In this document: positions 28,501-37,826 of the stretch, in pieces
Position numbering within the stretch: the stretch's first letter is position 1
Layout of the letters: every line of letters starts with the position of its first letter
NCBI RefSeq assembly: GCF_900142295.1
Contig: NZ_FSRL01000001.1
Span: 2,108,001 to 2,172,000, forward strand
Reading direction: 5' to 3'
DNA: 64,000 nt
Source of the DNA: Vannielia litorea
GTDB lineage: Bacteria; Pseudomonadota; Alphaproteobacteria; Rhodobacterales; Rhodobacteraceae
The notes under the pieces: model-generated
Told to the model about the DNA's origin: nothing
The model's input: the letters and a program-made list of their open reading frames with translations, nothing else
The model's database searches: none
Made by a program: the position numbers and the translations under genes

Positions 28501-29676
28501 ATGTCGATCGCATCAGGGGTATCCGGGGTTTCCGGTGTCAGCGGGGTTTCGGGCGTGAGCGGGGTGTCGGGCGTGTCCGGCGTCTCGGGCGTGTCGGGGG
28601 TCAGCGGCGTCTCGGGGGTGAGCGGCGTGTCGGGCGTGTCCGGCGTCAGCGGGGTCGGCGGCGCCTATTCCGGCTCCCTCTCGCTCGCCATCCTCACCTC
28701 GCGCGACGGCATCGCCGGCCCCTACGAGCCCCTGCCCGCCCCGCCGGCGCAGCTGCCCGCCAACGCCGAGGCCAACCTGCACCTCTGGGGCCCGATCGAG
28801 CGGGTCACCATGATCTCGGGCGAGCTGTTGGGCGCCCTCGGCGTGGCAGGCTCCGGCGAGAGCGTCTCGCTCTACACCCTCGAAACCGGCGGCGGCACCG
28901 CCGACGTGGCGCCCTCGGCCACCTATCACCGGTTGGCCAAGCTCACCCGGCCCACGCCCGACGACTTCCTTGCGCAAACCGCCATCGTCCACAACTACGC
29001 CGACCTGCGCCCCGACCGGGCCGGCGAGATCCTCAACCAGGTCGGCTACCCCACCGAGTTCTTCCAGCCGATCCTCGGCCTGCGGGCCGGGCTGCACAAA
29101 TACACCATCGAGCTGATCGCGCTGGTCCAGGCCATCGCCTCCAACGTGGTGCTGCAATGCAAGCACCGGCTCGCCTGCGTGAGGCCCGACAGGTTCTCGG
29201 GCCAGCTCATGCCGCTCATCCCCACGCCCGGCCACGGCGCCCTGCCCTCGGGCCATGCGACCGAGGCCCATGTCGTCGCCCGCACCCTCATCCACCTGAT
29301 GGCGGGCAAGGCGCAGCTGCCCCGGCAGAGCGAGCTCCTGCTGGCCCAGGCCGCGCGCATCGCGGTCAACCGCACCGTCGCCGGCCTGCACTTTCCGGCC
29401 GACAGCTTTGCCGGGGCGGCGCTCGGGCTGGCGCTGGCCGACCACCTCGCCCAGCGGGCGGGCGCCGCGGGCGCCGAGGCCAGGGAGACAACCTTCCACG
29501 GCCCGGGCATCGGGCTGGAGGATTTCCACCTCTCCAAGGTCTACGACCTCGCCGCCGACGCGCCCAAGGCCTTCGGCAGCCTCGTCACCCGCGGCAACGC
29601 GCTGGCCGTGGTGAGCGCGGCGCCGCTCTTCACCTGGCTCTGGGGCAAGGCGCGGGAGGAATGGCCAGACGCCTGA
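28501..29676 (+). CDS. PAP2 / vanadium-haloperoxidase-fold protein with collagen-like N-terminal repeat
   Basis: A 391-residue protein. After MSIA come sixteen Ser-Gly-Val triplets (28513-28656), so glycine occupies every third position for about 50 residues. The rest carries the full PAP2/vanadium-chloroperoxidase signature: KHRLACVRP (K-x6-RP, near 220), PSGHATEAH (near 250) and NRTVAGLHFPAD (R-x5-H-x3-D, near 290). Such enzymes bind phosphate or vanadate and act as acid phosphatases or haloperoxidases. There is no signal peptide and no membrane helices, which favours a haloperoxidase-like soluble enzyme over a lipid phosphatase, but activity is not decidable here. AAGGGGAACAGGGA upstream of the ATG. 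Confidence 0.88.
   Translation: MSIASGVSGVSGVSGVSGVSGVSGVSGVSGVSGVSGVSGVSGVSGVSGVSGVGGAYSGSLSLAILTSRDGIAGPYEPLPAPPAQLPANAEANLHLWGPIERVTMISGELLGALGVAGSGESVSLYTLETGGGTADVAPSATYHRLAKLTRPTPDDFLAQTAIVHNYADLRPDRAGEILNQVGYPTEFFQPILGLRAGLHKYTIELIALVQAIASNVVLQCKHRLACVRPDRFSGQLMPLIPTPGHGALPSGHATEAHVVARTLIHLMAGKAQLPRQSELLLAQAARIAVNRTVAGLHFPADSFAGAALGLALADHLAQRAGAAGAEARETTFHGPGIGLEDFHLSKVYDLAADAPKAFGSLVTRGNALAVVSAAPLFTWLWGKAREEWPDA
28513..28656 (+). repeat. Sixteen 9-base units coding (Ser-Gly-Val)16
   Basis: Tandem 9-base units in frame within the PAP2-like gene. Serine is written with TCA, TCC, TCG and AGC codons and valine with GTA, GTT, GTC and GTG, so the amino-acid repeat is exact while the DNA is not. 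Confidence 0.95.
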
Positions 29677-29719
29677 TGCGTCTCCCCGCCTCCCCTCTTC
29701 CAGCACAAGGGCCCCGCCG

Positions 29720-31945
29720 ATGACCACCGCGCTCACATTCACCCCCGAGGACGACCCCGAAGGCGTCACCGCCATGTTCGATCCCTACTCGGCCTGGTCG
29801 CTGCGCTACGCGCTCGACTTCGACCTGACGGCGACCGAAGACAGGGACGACCCGCACGACTTTCGCTACATGTTCACCGTCGACACCATGCAGGCGGGCG
29901 ACATCGAGGATCTGCCCGAACCCTTCCGCGTCGATGGCGAAACCGACGTGGTGCTGCTGACCCGCTCGGTCAACATCGACGGCGGGGTGGAGAGCGCGCA
30001 GGCCACCTTCCAGTCCATCGCGCCCTTCGACCCGGCGCAGAACAGCTTCAGCCGGCTGGCCCCGGCCGAGGGCGGCGAGAAGCGCCTCGCCGCCGCGCCC
30101 CCGCCCGACGAGAAGGCCGAGCTGGCCGCAGCCGAGGCCGAGGAGGCCGAGGACCAGGCCCGTATCGCCTCGCGTGACACGCTGCACTTTCGCGCGCCGC
30201 TGCGCCGGGTCTCCCTGCCCCAGGGCGCGACCCGCACGATGGAATACACCGCCCAGGGCCTGCCCGAGGCCACCGCCACCATCGTCGGCGTGATCGACGA
30301 CGGGATCAATCCGCTGCACAGCGCCTTTCGCGACAGCATGGGCGGCACCCGGCTCGACTTCGCCTGGGTGCAGGACGCCGCCGCCCCCCCCGGCACCACC
30401 ACCGTGCCCTTCGGGCGCGAGCTGACCAAGGCCGAGATCGACGCCGAGCTTGCCGCCGGCCCCCGCCCCGAGCCCGACAGGCTGGCGGCACTGGGGCTGG
30501 GCGACTTCACCCGCGCCGGCGTGCACACGGTGGCGCAGCGGCTCTCCCACGGCACGCACGTCGCCTCGCTGGCGGCGGGCGACGGCCCCGACCACCTGCG
30601 CCTGCTGACCGTCCAGCTCCCGGCGGCGGTGACGATGAACACCTCCGGCGCCTTCATGTCGCCCTTCGTGCTGGCCGGCGCGGCCCATATCCTCGACCGG
30701 GCCTGGCTGATGTCGCTGGCCGAGGGCTTTCCGATCCCGGTGGTGATCAACTTCTCCTATTCGCTCTCCGGCGGGCCGCACAACGGGCTGCACTTCCTGG
30801 AGCGCGCGATCGACACGCTGGTGCAGGCGCATCTGGAGCGGCTGGCGCGGCAGTTTCCCACCAAGCCCGGCCGGTCCGAGGTGGAGGTGGTGCTGCCCAC
30901 CGGCAACCGGCTGCTCGCCCGTGGCCACGCCGAGGTGGCCGGCGGGCCGCAGGGCCGCACGGCCAAGACCGCGCTCACCCTGCCCTGGCGGGTGCAGCCC
31001 GGCGACGAAAGCTCCAACTTCCTCGAACTCTGGATGCCCCGCTCCGCGGCGGGGGTGGAGCTCTGGCTCACCCCGCCCGGCGGCACCGCCACCCGCGTCA
31101 CCGGGCTCTCAGCCACCCAGTCGGTGCTGATCCACCCCGAGGGCGACCCCGCCGCGGTGATCGGGCGCATCTCGCTCGACCGCCAGAAGGGCCAGCAGGC
31201 GCTCGACGGCATCCCCCGCAAGAAGCGCGTGCTGATCGCGCTCGCCCCCTCCTGCATGCCCGCCGCCGTGGCCCGCCCCGCCTGCCCCTCCGGCCTCTGG
31301 CAGGTCGAGCTGCGGGCACGGGTCTCCGAAGGCGAGCTGATCGAGGCCTGGATCCAGCGCGACGACGCGCCCCTGGGCTATCGCCGCCCCGGGCGTCAGA
31401 GCTATTTCGACGACCCGGCCTACGCGCGCTGGGACGCGATGGGCGGCGTGGCGGTCTATGACAGCGGGCCTTCCGTGGTGCGGCGCGCGGGCAGCCTCAA
31501 CGGCATCGCCACCGGGCGGCGCAGCACGGTCGTCGGCCCCTCGATGACCCGCTCCGACCGGCTCGCCGCAGGCTTCCCGGCGCTCGGCACCCTGCCCGGA
31601 GCACCGGGATACACGCCGCTGGCCGCCCACCCCCGCCGCGCCGCCGCCCCCTACGGCACGGCCGCCGCGCCGCAGATGCGCCAGCCCGACGCCTCCGCCG
31701 AGGGCGACCGCTCGCTGGTGACGCCGGGGGTGATCGGCGCGGGCGCGGTCTCGGGCAGCCGCATGCCGATGAACGGCAGCTCGGTGGCCGCGCCGCAGTT
31801 CGCCCGTTTCCTGGCCGATCGCTACCTGGGCCTGTCGCCCGGCGGCCCCGGCCTCTGGCCCGCGGCCTCCGAGCCCGCGCATGTGGCGCGGCTCGGGGCC
31901 CATGCCCTGCCGCCCCAGTCGGGCGGCGTGGCCGGCCTGCGCTGA
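29720..31945 (+). CDS. Subtilisin-like serine protease (peptidase S8)
   Basis: A 741-residue protein with the D-H-S triad in subtilase order: Asp in VGVIDDGINPLHSAF (about residue 195), His in SHGTHVASLAAG (about 275), Ser in MNGSSVAAPQFARF (about 690). The oxyanion-hole Asn is likely in VVINFSYSLSGG (about 345). The 345-residue separation between that Asn and the Ser is long: an inserted beta-rich region lies between, a layout seen in some bacterial subtilases. No signal peptide, so it may act in the cytoplasm or leave by a non-Sec route. The first 150 residues are acidic and may be a pro-domain or sensor. Third gene of the run starting at 26772. Confidence 0.88.
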   Translation: MTTALTFTPEDDPEGVTAMFDPYSAWSLRYALDFDLTATEDRDDPHDFRYMFTVDTMQAGDIEDLPEPFRVDGETDVVLLTRSVNIDGGVESAQATFQSIAPFDPAQNSFSRLAPAEGGEKRLAAAPPPDEKAELAAAEAEEAEDQARIASRDTLHFRAPLRRVSLPQGATRTMEYTAQGLPEATATIVGVIDDGINPLHSAFRDSMGGTRLDFAWVQDAAAPPGTTTVPFGRELTKAEIDAELAAGPRPEPDRLAALGLGDFTRAGVHTVAQRLSHGTHVASLAAGDGPDHLRLLTVQLPAAVTMNTSGAFMSPFVLAGAAHILDRAWLMSLAEGFPIPVVINFSYSLSGGPHNGLHFLERAIDTLVQAHLERLARQFPTKPGRSEVEVVLPTGNRLLARGHAEVAGGPQGRTAKTALTLPWRVQPGDESSNFLELWMPRSAAGVELWLTPPGGTATRVTGLSATQSVLIHPEGDPAAVIGRISLDRQKGQQALDGIPRKKRVLIALAPSCMPAAVARPACPSGLWQVELRARVSEGELIEAWIQRDDAPLGYRRPGRQSYFDDPAYARWDAMGGVAVYDSGPSVVRRAGSLNGIATGRRSTVVGPSMTRSDRLAAGFPALGTLPGAPGYTPLAAHPRRAAAPYGTAAAPQMRQPDASAEGDRSLVTPGVIGAGAVSGSRMPMNGSSVAAPQFARFLADRYLGLSPGGPGLWPAASEPAHVARLGAHALPPQSGGVAGLR

Positions 31946-31994
31946 GAGTGTGATGAGTTTCTCCCGGACCATTGACCGGGACAGGTGAAGGACA

Positions 31995-32984
31995 TTGACG
32001 TTGAAGATTTGCCTCTCCAACGGAGACCACGGCCCCGCCCCCGAAGGTGCCCCTGCGCCCGAAGGGGCCCTTGCGCCAGGCTACTTCTTTCCGGACGCGG
32101 CGGGCGAGGAGCGGCTGGGGCTGAACCTCCTGCTCTCCCGCCTCGGCGCGGCGATGGACCGCGAGGAGCTGGCCTCCTCCGCCACCCGCCCCGAGGTGCT
32201 GGCGCTGGCGCCGCTGGCGGCCCAGGCGCTGCTCTGCTTCGTCACCCCTCCCGGGGCGCAGCTCGCCCTGCCCGATTTCGACGCCGACACGCTCCTGCCG
32301 CTCGACCGCGAGACCATCGCCCACGATCTGGTGCAGGCCCATCCCTTCGCCCCCCGCGCCGAGCCGGTCTTGCCGGGGCCTGCCGCCCGGCTCGCCGCGG
32401 CGCTCGCGCGGCTGCCCGATCCGGCCGGCAGCCTGCACTGGCTGCTGCTCCACCGCCTGCTGCCCGGGCTCTGCGACCCGGCCATGCTCGCCGCCGTCCG
32501 CGCCGCCGGGGCGCCGCTCTTCGCCAATGCGCCCGAGGGGCCGGTGCTGCCGCTCGAGTTCGCGGCGGCACTGCTCTCTGCGGCGCCCTTTCCGCAGCCT
32601 TCGGCGCGGCACCTCGCGCTCGCCTACTGGCTCAACATTCCCACCGCCCAGGGCACGCTCACCGCGCTGCGCCAGGCCGACACGCCGCGCGTGGGCCAGT
32701 TCCCGCTGCAACCCCGGCTCGAGCGGGCCGATCTCAGCCGCGGCGAAGCCGGGGCGGTGGTGGTGGAGCACGACCTGCACAAACGCACGCCGCTGTGGTT
32801 CTACCTCTGGCGCGAGCGCGCGCTGCTGGGCACCGGCGGGCGGCTCGGCCCGCTTGGCGGCCGCCTGCTCGCCGAGGGCCTCATCGGCCTCGTCGCCCAC
32901 GCCGGCAATGCCGCCATGGCCTGCACCGAGGAAGGCCCCGCGCCCGAGGGCACGCTGGAGAGCTGGCAGGCCGCGCTGGCCTGA
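31995..32984 (+). CDS. Unrecognised protein, last gene of the protease run
   Basis: A 329-residue protein that starts at TTG 31995 (MTLKICLSNGDHGP) with GAAGGA just upstream. A competing frame from GTG 31985 gives an Arg/Pro-rich product and is rejected. I do not recognise a family. Visible: a Pro/Glu/Gly-rich stretch near the start, a helical Leu/Ala-rich body, the phrase LALAYWLNIPTAQGTLTALR, and a VVVEHDLHKRTPLWFYLWRE segment. No signal peptide. It ends seven bases before the convergent hlyD gene. Confidence 0.75.
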   Translation: MTLKICLSNGDHGPAPEGAPAPEGALAPGYFFPDAAGEERLGLNLLLSRLGAAMDREELASSATRPEVLALAPLAAQALLCFVTPPGAQLALPDFDADTLLPLDRETIAHDLVQAHPFAPRAEPVLPGPAARLAAALARLPDPAGSLHWLLLHRLLPGLCDPAMLAAVRAAGAPLFANAPEGPVLPLEFAAALLSAAPFPQPSARHLALAYWLNIPTAQGTLTALRQADTPRVGQFPLQPRLERADLSRGEAGAVVVEHDLHKRTPLWFYLWRERALLGTGGRLGPLGGRLLAEGLIGLVAHAGNAAMACTEEGPAPEGTLESWQAALA

Positions 32985-32991
32985 CCCGCCC

Positions 32992-34196
<1,205 letters not shown>

Positions 34197-34200
<4 letters not shown>

Positions 34201-36452
34201 GCCGCACCGCCCAGCGGCAGCCGCTTGGCCGCACCGCTGGCCTTCAGATGCGCCAGAACCTCGTCCTTCGCCCCGTCCACCGCGACCCGCCCCTGCTGGA
34301 GCACCACGATGCGCGAGGCCAGGCTCAGGATCGGCAGCCGATGCGTGGCAATCACCGCCGTCCGGCCCTTCAGCCATTCGCTTAGCCGGGCCACCACCTG
34401 CGCCTCCAGGGCCTGGTCGAAGCTCGCGGTCGGCTCGTCGAGCAGCAGCACGCCGGGGTTCTGCAACCACAGCCGCGCCCAGCCCACACCCTGCCTCTGG
34501 CCCACGCTCAGGCCCTCGCCGCCATCGCGGATGTCGAGATCGAGCCCCTTGGGATGGGAGCGCACGAAATGCCCCAGCCCGGCAAAATCGAGCGCCGCCA
34601 GCAGCCGGTCGTCGTCGCGCTCCAGCATGTGCATGTTGAGGTTGTCGCGCAGCGTGCCCACGACCAACCGCACATCCTGCGCCAGGTAGCCGATGCCGCG
34701 CCGCAGGTCGGCGGGCGCGATCTGGCCGATGTCGGTGCCATCCAGCATCACCCGCCCCCCGGTGGGCGCATAGAGCCCCGAGAGCAGCTTCATCAACGTC
34801 GACTTGCCCGACCCGTTGGAGCCCAGAACCGCCAGCGTCTCGCCCGCCTTCACCTGAAGCGCAGCCACGTCGAGCACCGGGGCGCTCTCCTCGTCATAGG
34901 CAAAGCGGGTGCCGATCAGCGTGTAGCTGCCCCGCAGCCGCTCCCGCCGCAGGTACTTGCGGCCCTCGGCCACGTCCTGCGGCGCATCGGCCACCGCATC
35001 GAGCCCGGCCAGCGCGGTCTTCACGTTCGACCAGCGCGACATGGTGGCCGCGAGCTGGCTCAGCGGCGCCAGCGTCCGGCTGGTGAGGATGCCCACGGCA
35101 ATGATCGTGCCCACGGTGAACTCGCCGGCGAACACCATGAAGGTGCCCAGCACCACGGCGGCCACATAGGTCGCCTGCTGCACCCCCTGGCTCCAGAAGG
35201 TGAGCGCGGCCGAGAGCCGCCGTTGCTCGGACGACTTGAGCGACGCGAGCGCGTTCAGCTCGTCCCAGGCCCGCATCAGCCGCTCCTCGCCGCGCTGCGC
35301 CTTGATCGTGTCGAGCTCGTAGATCGCCTCGTGCAGCACCCGGCCCGCCTTCACATTGGCGCCCTGGGTCTCGCGGGTGAGCCGCATCATCCGCCGCTGC
35401 AGGAACCATCCGGGCAGCACCATGAGCACGCCGCCCAGCACCAGCACCCAGACGACCGGCCCGGCAATCGCCGCAACCAGAAGCAGGAACAGCCCGATGA
35501 ACGGCAGGTCGGTCAGCGTGCCGATCGTGCCGGCGGTGAAGAACTCGCGCACCGAGCCGAACTCGCGCATCGAGGCAAAAAGCTCCGAAGGGCTCTGCGA
35601 CCGCCGGTCCGAGCGCATCCCCACCACCCGGCTCATCAGCAGCCGCTGCACGCTCAGCTCGATGGTCCGCCCGCCGCCATCCATCAGCCGCGACCGCGCC
35701 ACCTTGAGAAGCCCCTCCAGCAAGATCGCAAGCCCCGCCCCCAGCGCCAGCACCCAAAGCGTCGCCATGGATTGATGCGGGATCACCCGGTCGTAGACCT
35801 GCAGCGAAAACAGCGCCACCGAGACCGCCAGCAGGTTGGCCACCAGCGAGCCAATGGCGATTTCGGCGATGTAGCGGCGGAACTTGGGGAACTCGCCCCA
35901 GAACCAGTGCGGCGGCTTGTCGGCCGTCCGGTGGCTGGCGGCCACCTCGGCCAGCGTGACCTCGGCCTTCAGCACCCGGCCCGCGTAATGCGGGGCAAAC
36001 TCCTCCAGCGGCACCGCCGCGCGGTTGTCGGTGCCGGTCACGTCGTAGACCGTCAGGTCGTCGCCCTGCTGCGAGAGCACCAGCACCAGCTGGCCGCGAT
36101 TCATCTGGGCGATGGCCGGCCAGAGCGCCGGGCTCAGCTCGGCCTCGCGGCGGATGCTCACCAGCATCCCCGCGCCCGAGAGCGCGCCCGCCAGGGCCTC
36201 CACCGTCACCGGGCGGTCGGCCTCGCCGTTGCGGGCGATATCCTCGGCGATGTCGCGGCCCAGCAGCGGCTTGCCCAGCAAGCCCGCATAGGTGGCGGCC
36301 AGCTCGGCGCGGGCCGCCAGCCTGCGGCGCGCCTCGCCGGCATCGGCCTCCGTCGCCCGCCGCACCGGCGCCGCCACCGCCTCGCCGCCCACCACGCCGA
36401 GGATCCCGGCCCGGGTCATCTTCATCTTCAGCGAGGTGCGCGGCGCGGTCAT
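34197..36452 (-). CDS. Type I secretion ABC transporter (LapB/LssB-like)
   Basis: A 751-residue permease-ATPase. Residues of about 40-175 are a C39-peptidase-like domain without any cysteine, so it is a non-cleaving substrate-docking domain. Six membrane helices follow (about 195-470), then the ATPase: Walker A GSNGSGKST (near 547), signature LSVGQRQG (near 653), Walker B LLLDEPTAS (near 670) and H-loop ATHR. Systems with this architecture export large Ca-binding or Ig-repeat adhesins, which fits the neighbouring adhesin gene. Its stop overlaps the hlyD start and its start overlaps the upstream tolC-like stop. Confidence 0.94.
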
Positions 36453-37744
36453 ATGCGGCTCCCGTCCACCAGGAGGCCCAGCTCCGCGGCGATCTTGAGT
36501 TTCGTCAGCGCGGCCCGGTGGGTCAGGGCCACGCGCTTGGTCTCGGCATCGAGCCAGGTCTCGAACACGCCCACCACGTCGAGCACCTTGCGCTGGCCGC
36601 CGTCATACTGCTGCTGGAAGAGCTCGTAGTTGCGCCGGGCCTGGGCCGCGAGCCGCACCTGCTCCGCCGCCTGCCGCTCGGTGGCGGCCAGCTCCTGCTT
36701 CAGCCCGGCGAGGCGGCGCGCGCTCTCTTCGCGCGCCTGCCCCAGCCGGGCCTCGGCGCCCGCCTCGGCCGCGCGGATCGCCTGAAGCCGCGCCGCCGTG
36801 CCGAATCCAAGCCCGTTCTCCGACCCCACGCGCAGCGCCGGGTCGCCGCCGCCGTCGCCGATCTGCGCCTGCGCACTGACCCCGGGCAGATGGCCCGCCC
36901 GCTCGATCTGCGCCTGTGCCACCTGGCGGGTCTTGTCGGCCTCGGCCTTCAGCACCGCCAGCGCGGTCTCGACCCCGCCCGGCGTCTGCGCCTCGCCCAG
37001 GCCGCGCACCGCGTCCAACGGGCGCACCGACATCGCGTTCAGCTCGGCCAGCGCCGTTGCCGCCGCCTCCGCGCCCGTCCGCATCCCGGCCTCCACCTCG
37101 CCGCGCTTCTGGCGCATCACGCTGAGTTCGGAGAGGTCCGAAACCCCGCCCTCCACCCGCCGCTCCATGACCCACTCGAACTGCCGCATCCGCTCCAGCC
37201 CGGTCGCGGCCACCGCCGCCTCGGCGCGGCCCTGCTCGGCGGTGAGATAGAGCGAGAGCGCGGTGAGCAGCCGCGCGTTGGTATCCTCGGCCAGCACCAC
37301 CGCGGCATGTTCCACATCCGCCGCAGCAAAGGCCCGCTCGGCCTTCTTGCGTCCGCCCTGCCAGATCACCTGGTCGACGACGATCGAGGTCACCAGGTCG
37401 CCCAGCGACGAGAGCGAGACGGATGGCCCGATGGTGGGCAGCCAGTTCTTCTCGGCGGCCACGGCGCGGAGCTTCGCCGCGCGCAGTTCCGCCTCGGCGG
37501 CGCGGGTGTTGGCCGCCAGCACCGCATCCGCGACCTGTCCGTAGGGGCTGGCCGGGGCGATCACCGAGCGGCGGCGCAGCAGGTCGGCGATGACCACGCT
37601 CCGCGAGGCCTCGGCCTGCCCCAGCACCGCGGGCGCCGCCGGGTCGGTGGCCGCCCGCGCGGTGTCACCGCCGCCGCCCATGCAGCCCGACAGCAGCGCC
37701 ACGGCGGCACAGCCCATCCATATGCTTCCTCGCGCGGGGCGCAT
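36449..37744 (-). CDS. TolC-like outer-membrane efflux lipoprotein
   Basis: About 431 residues. A short signal peptide ends in the lipobox LLSGC (Cys near residue 21), so the protein is probably lipid-anchored. The body has the two TolC-type repeats with long Ala/Glu/Arg-rich helices (about 70-220 and 260-420). It would be the outer-membrane exit duct for the adhesin. AGGAGG lies four bases upstream of ATG 37744; a GTG one codon earlier (37747) is too close to it. Overlaps the ABC gene by four bases (ATGA). Confidence 0.9.
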   Translation of the reverse strand: MRPARGSIWMGCAAVALLSGCMGGGGDTARAATDPAAPAVLGQAEASRSVVIADLLRRRSVIAPASPYGQVADAVLAANTRAAEAELRAAKLRAVAAEKNWLPTIGPSVSLSSLGDLVTSIVVDQVIWQGGRKKAERAFAAADVEHAAVVLAEDTNARLLTALSLYLTAEQGRAEAAVAATGLERMRQFEWVMERRVEGGVSDLSELSVMRQKRGEVEAGMRTGAEAAATALAELNAMSVRPLDAVRGLGEAQTPGGVETALAVLKAEADKTRQVAQAQIERAGHLPGVSAQAQIGDGGGDPALRVGSENGLGFGTAARLQAIRAAEAGAEARLGQAREESARRLAGLKQELAATERQAAEQVRLAAQARRNYELFQQQYDGGQRKVLDVVGVFETWLDAETKRVALTHRAALTKLKIAAELGLLVDGSRI

Positions 37745-37826
37745 CACGCCTCCTGTCCCTGCCTCTTTCCCGGCGGTGCCTCTCTGGCGGGCACCGTCCC
37801 GAAACCTCGTCCCCTCGCCGACAGGA

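Noticed and set aside
34554..36629. 691-codon plus-strand frame
   Set aside because: Antisense to the ABC transporter gene.
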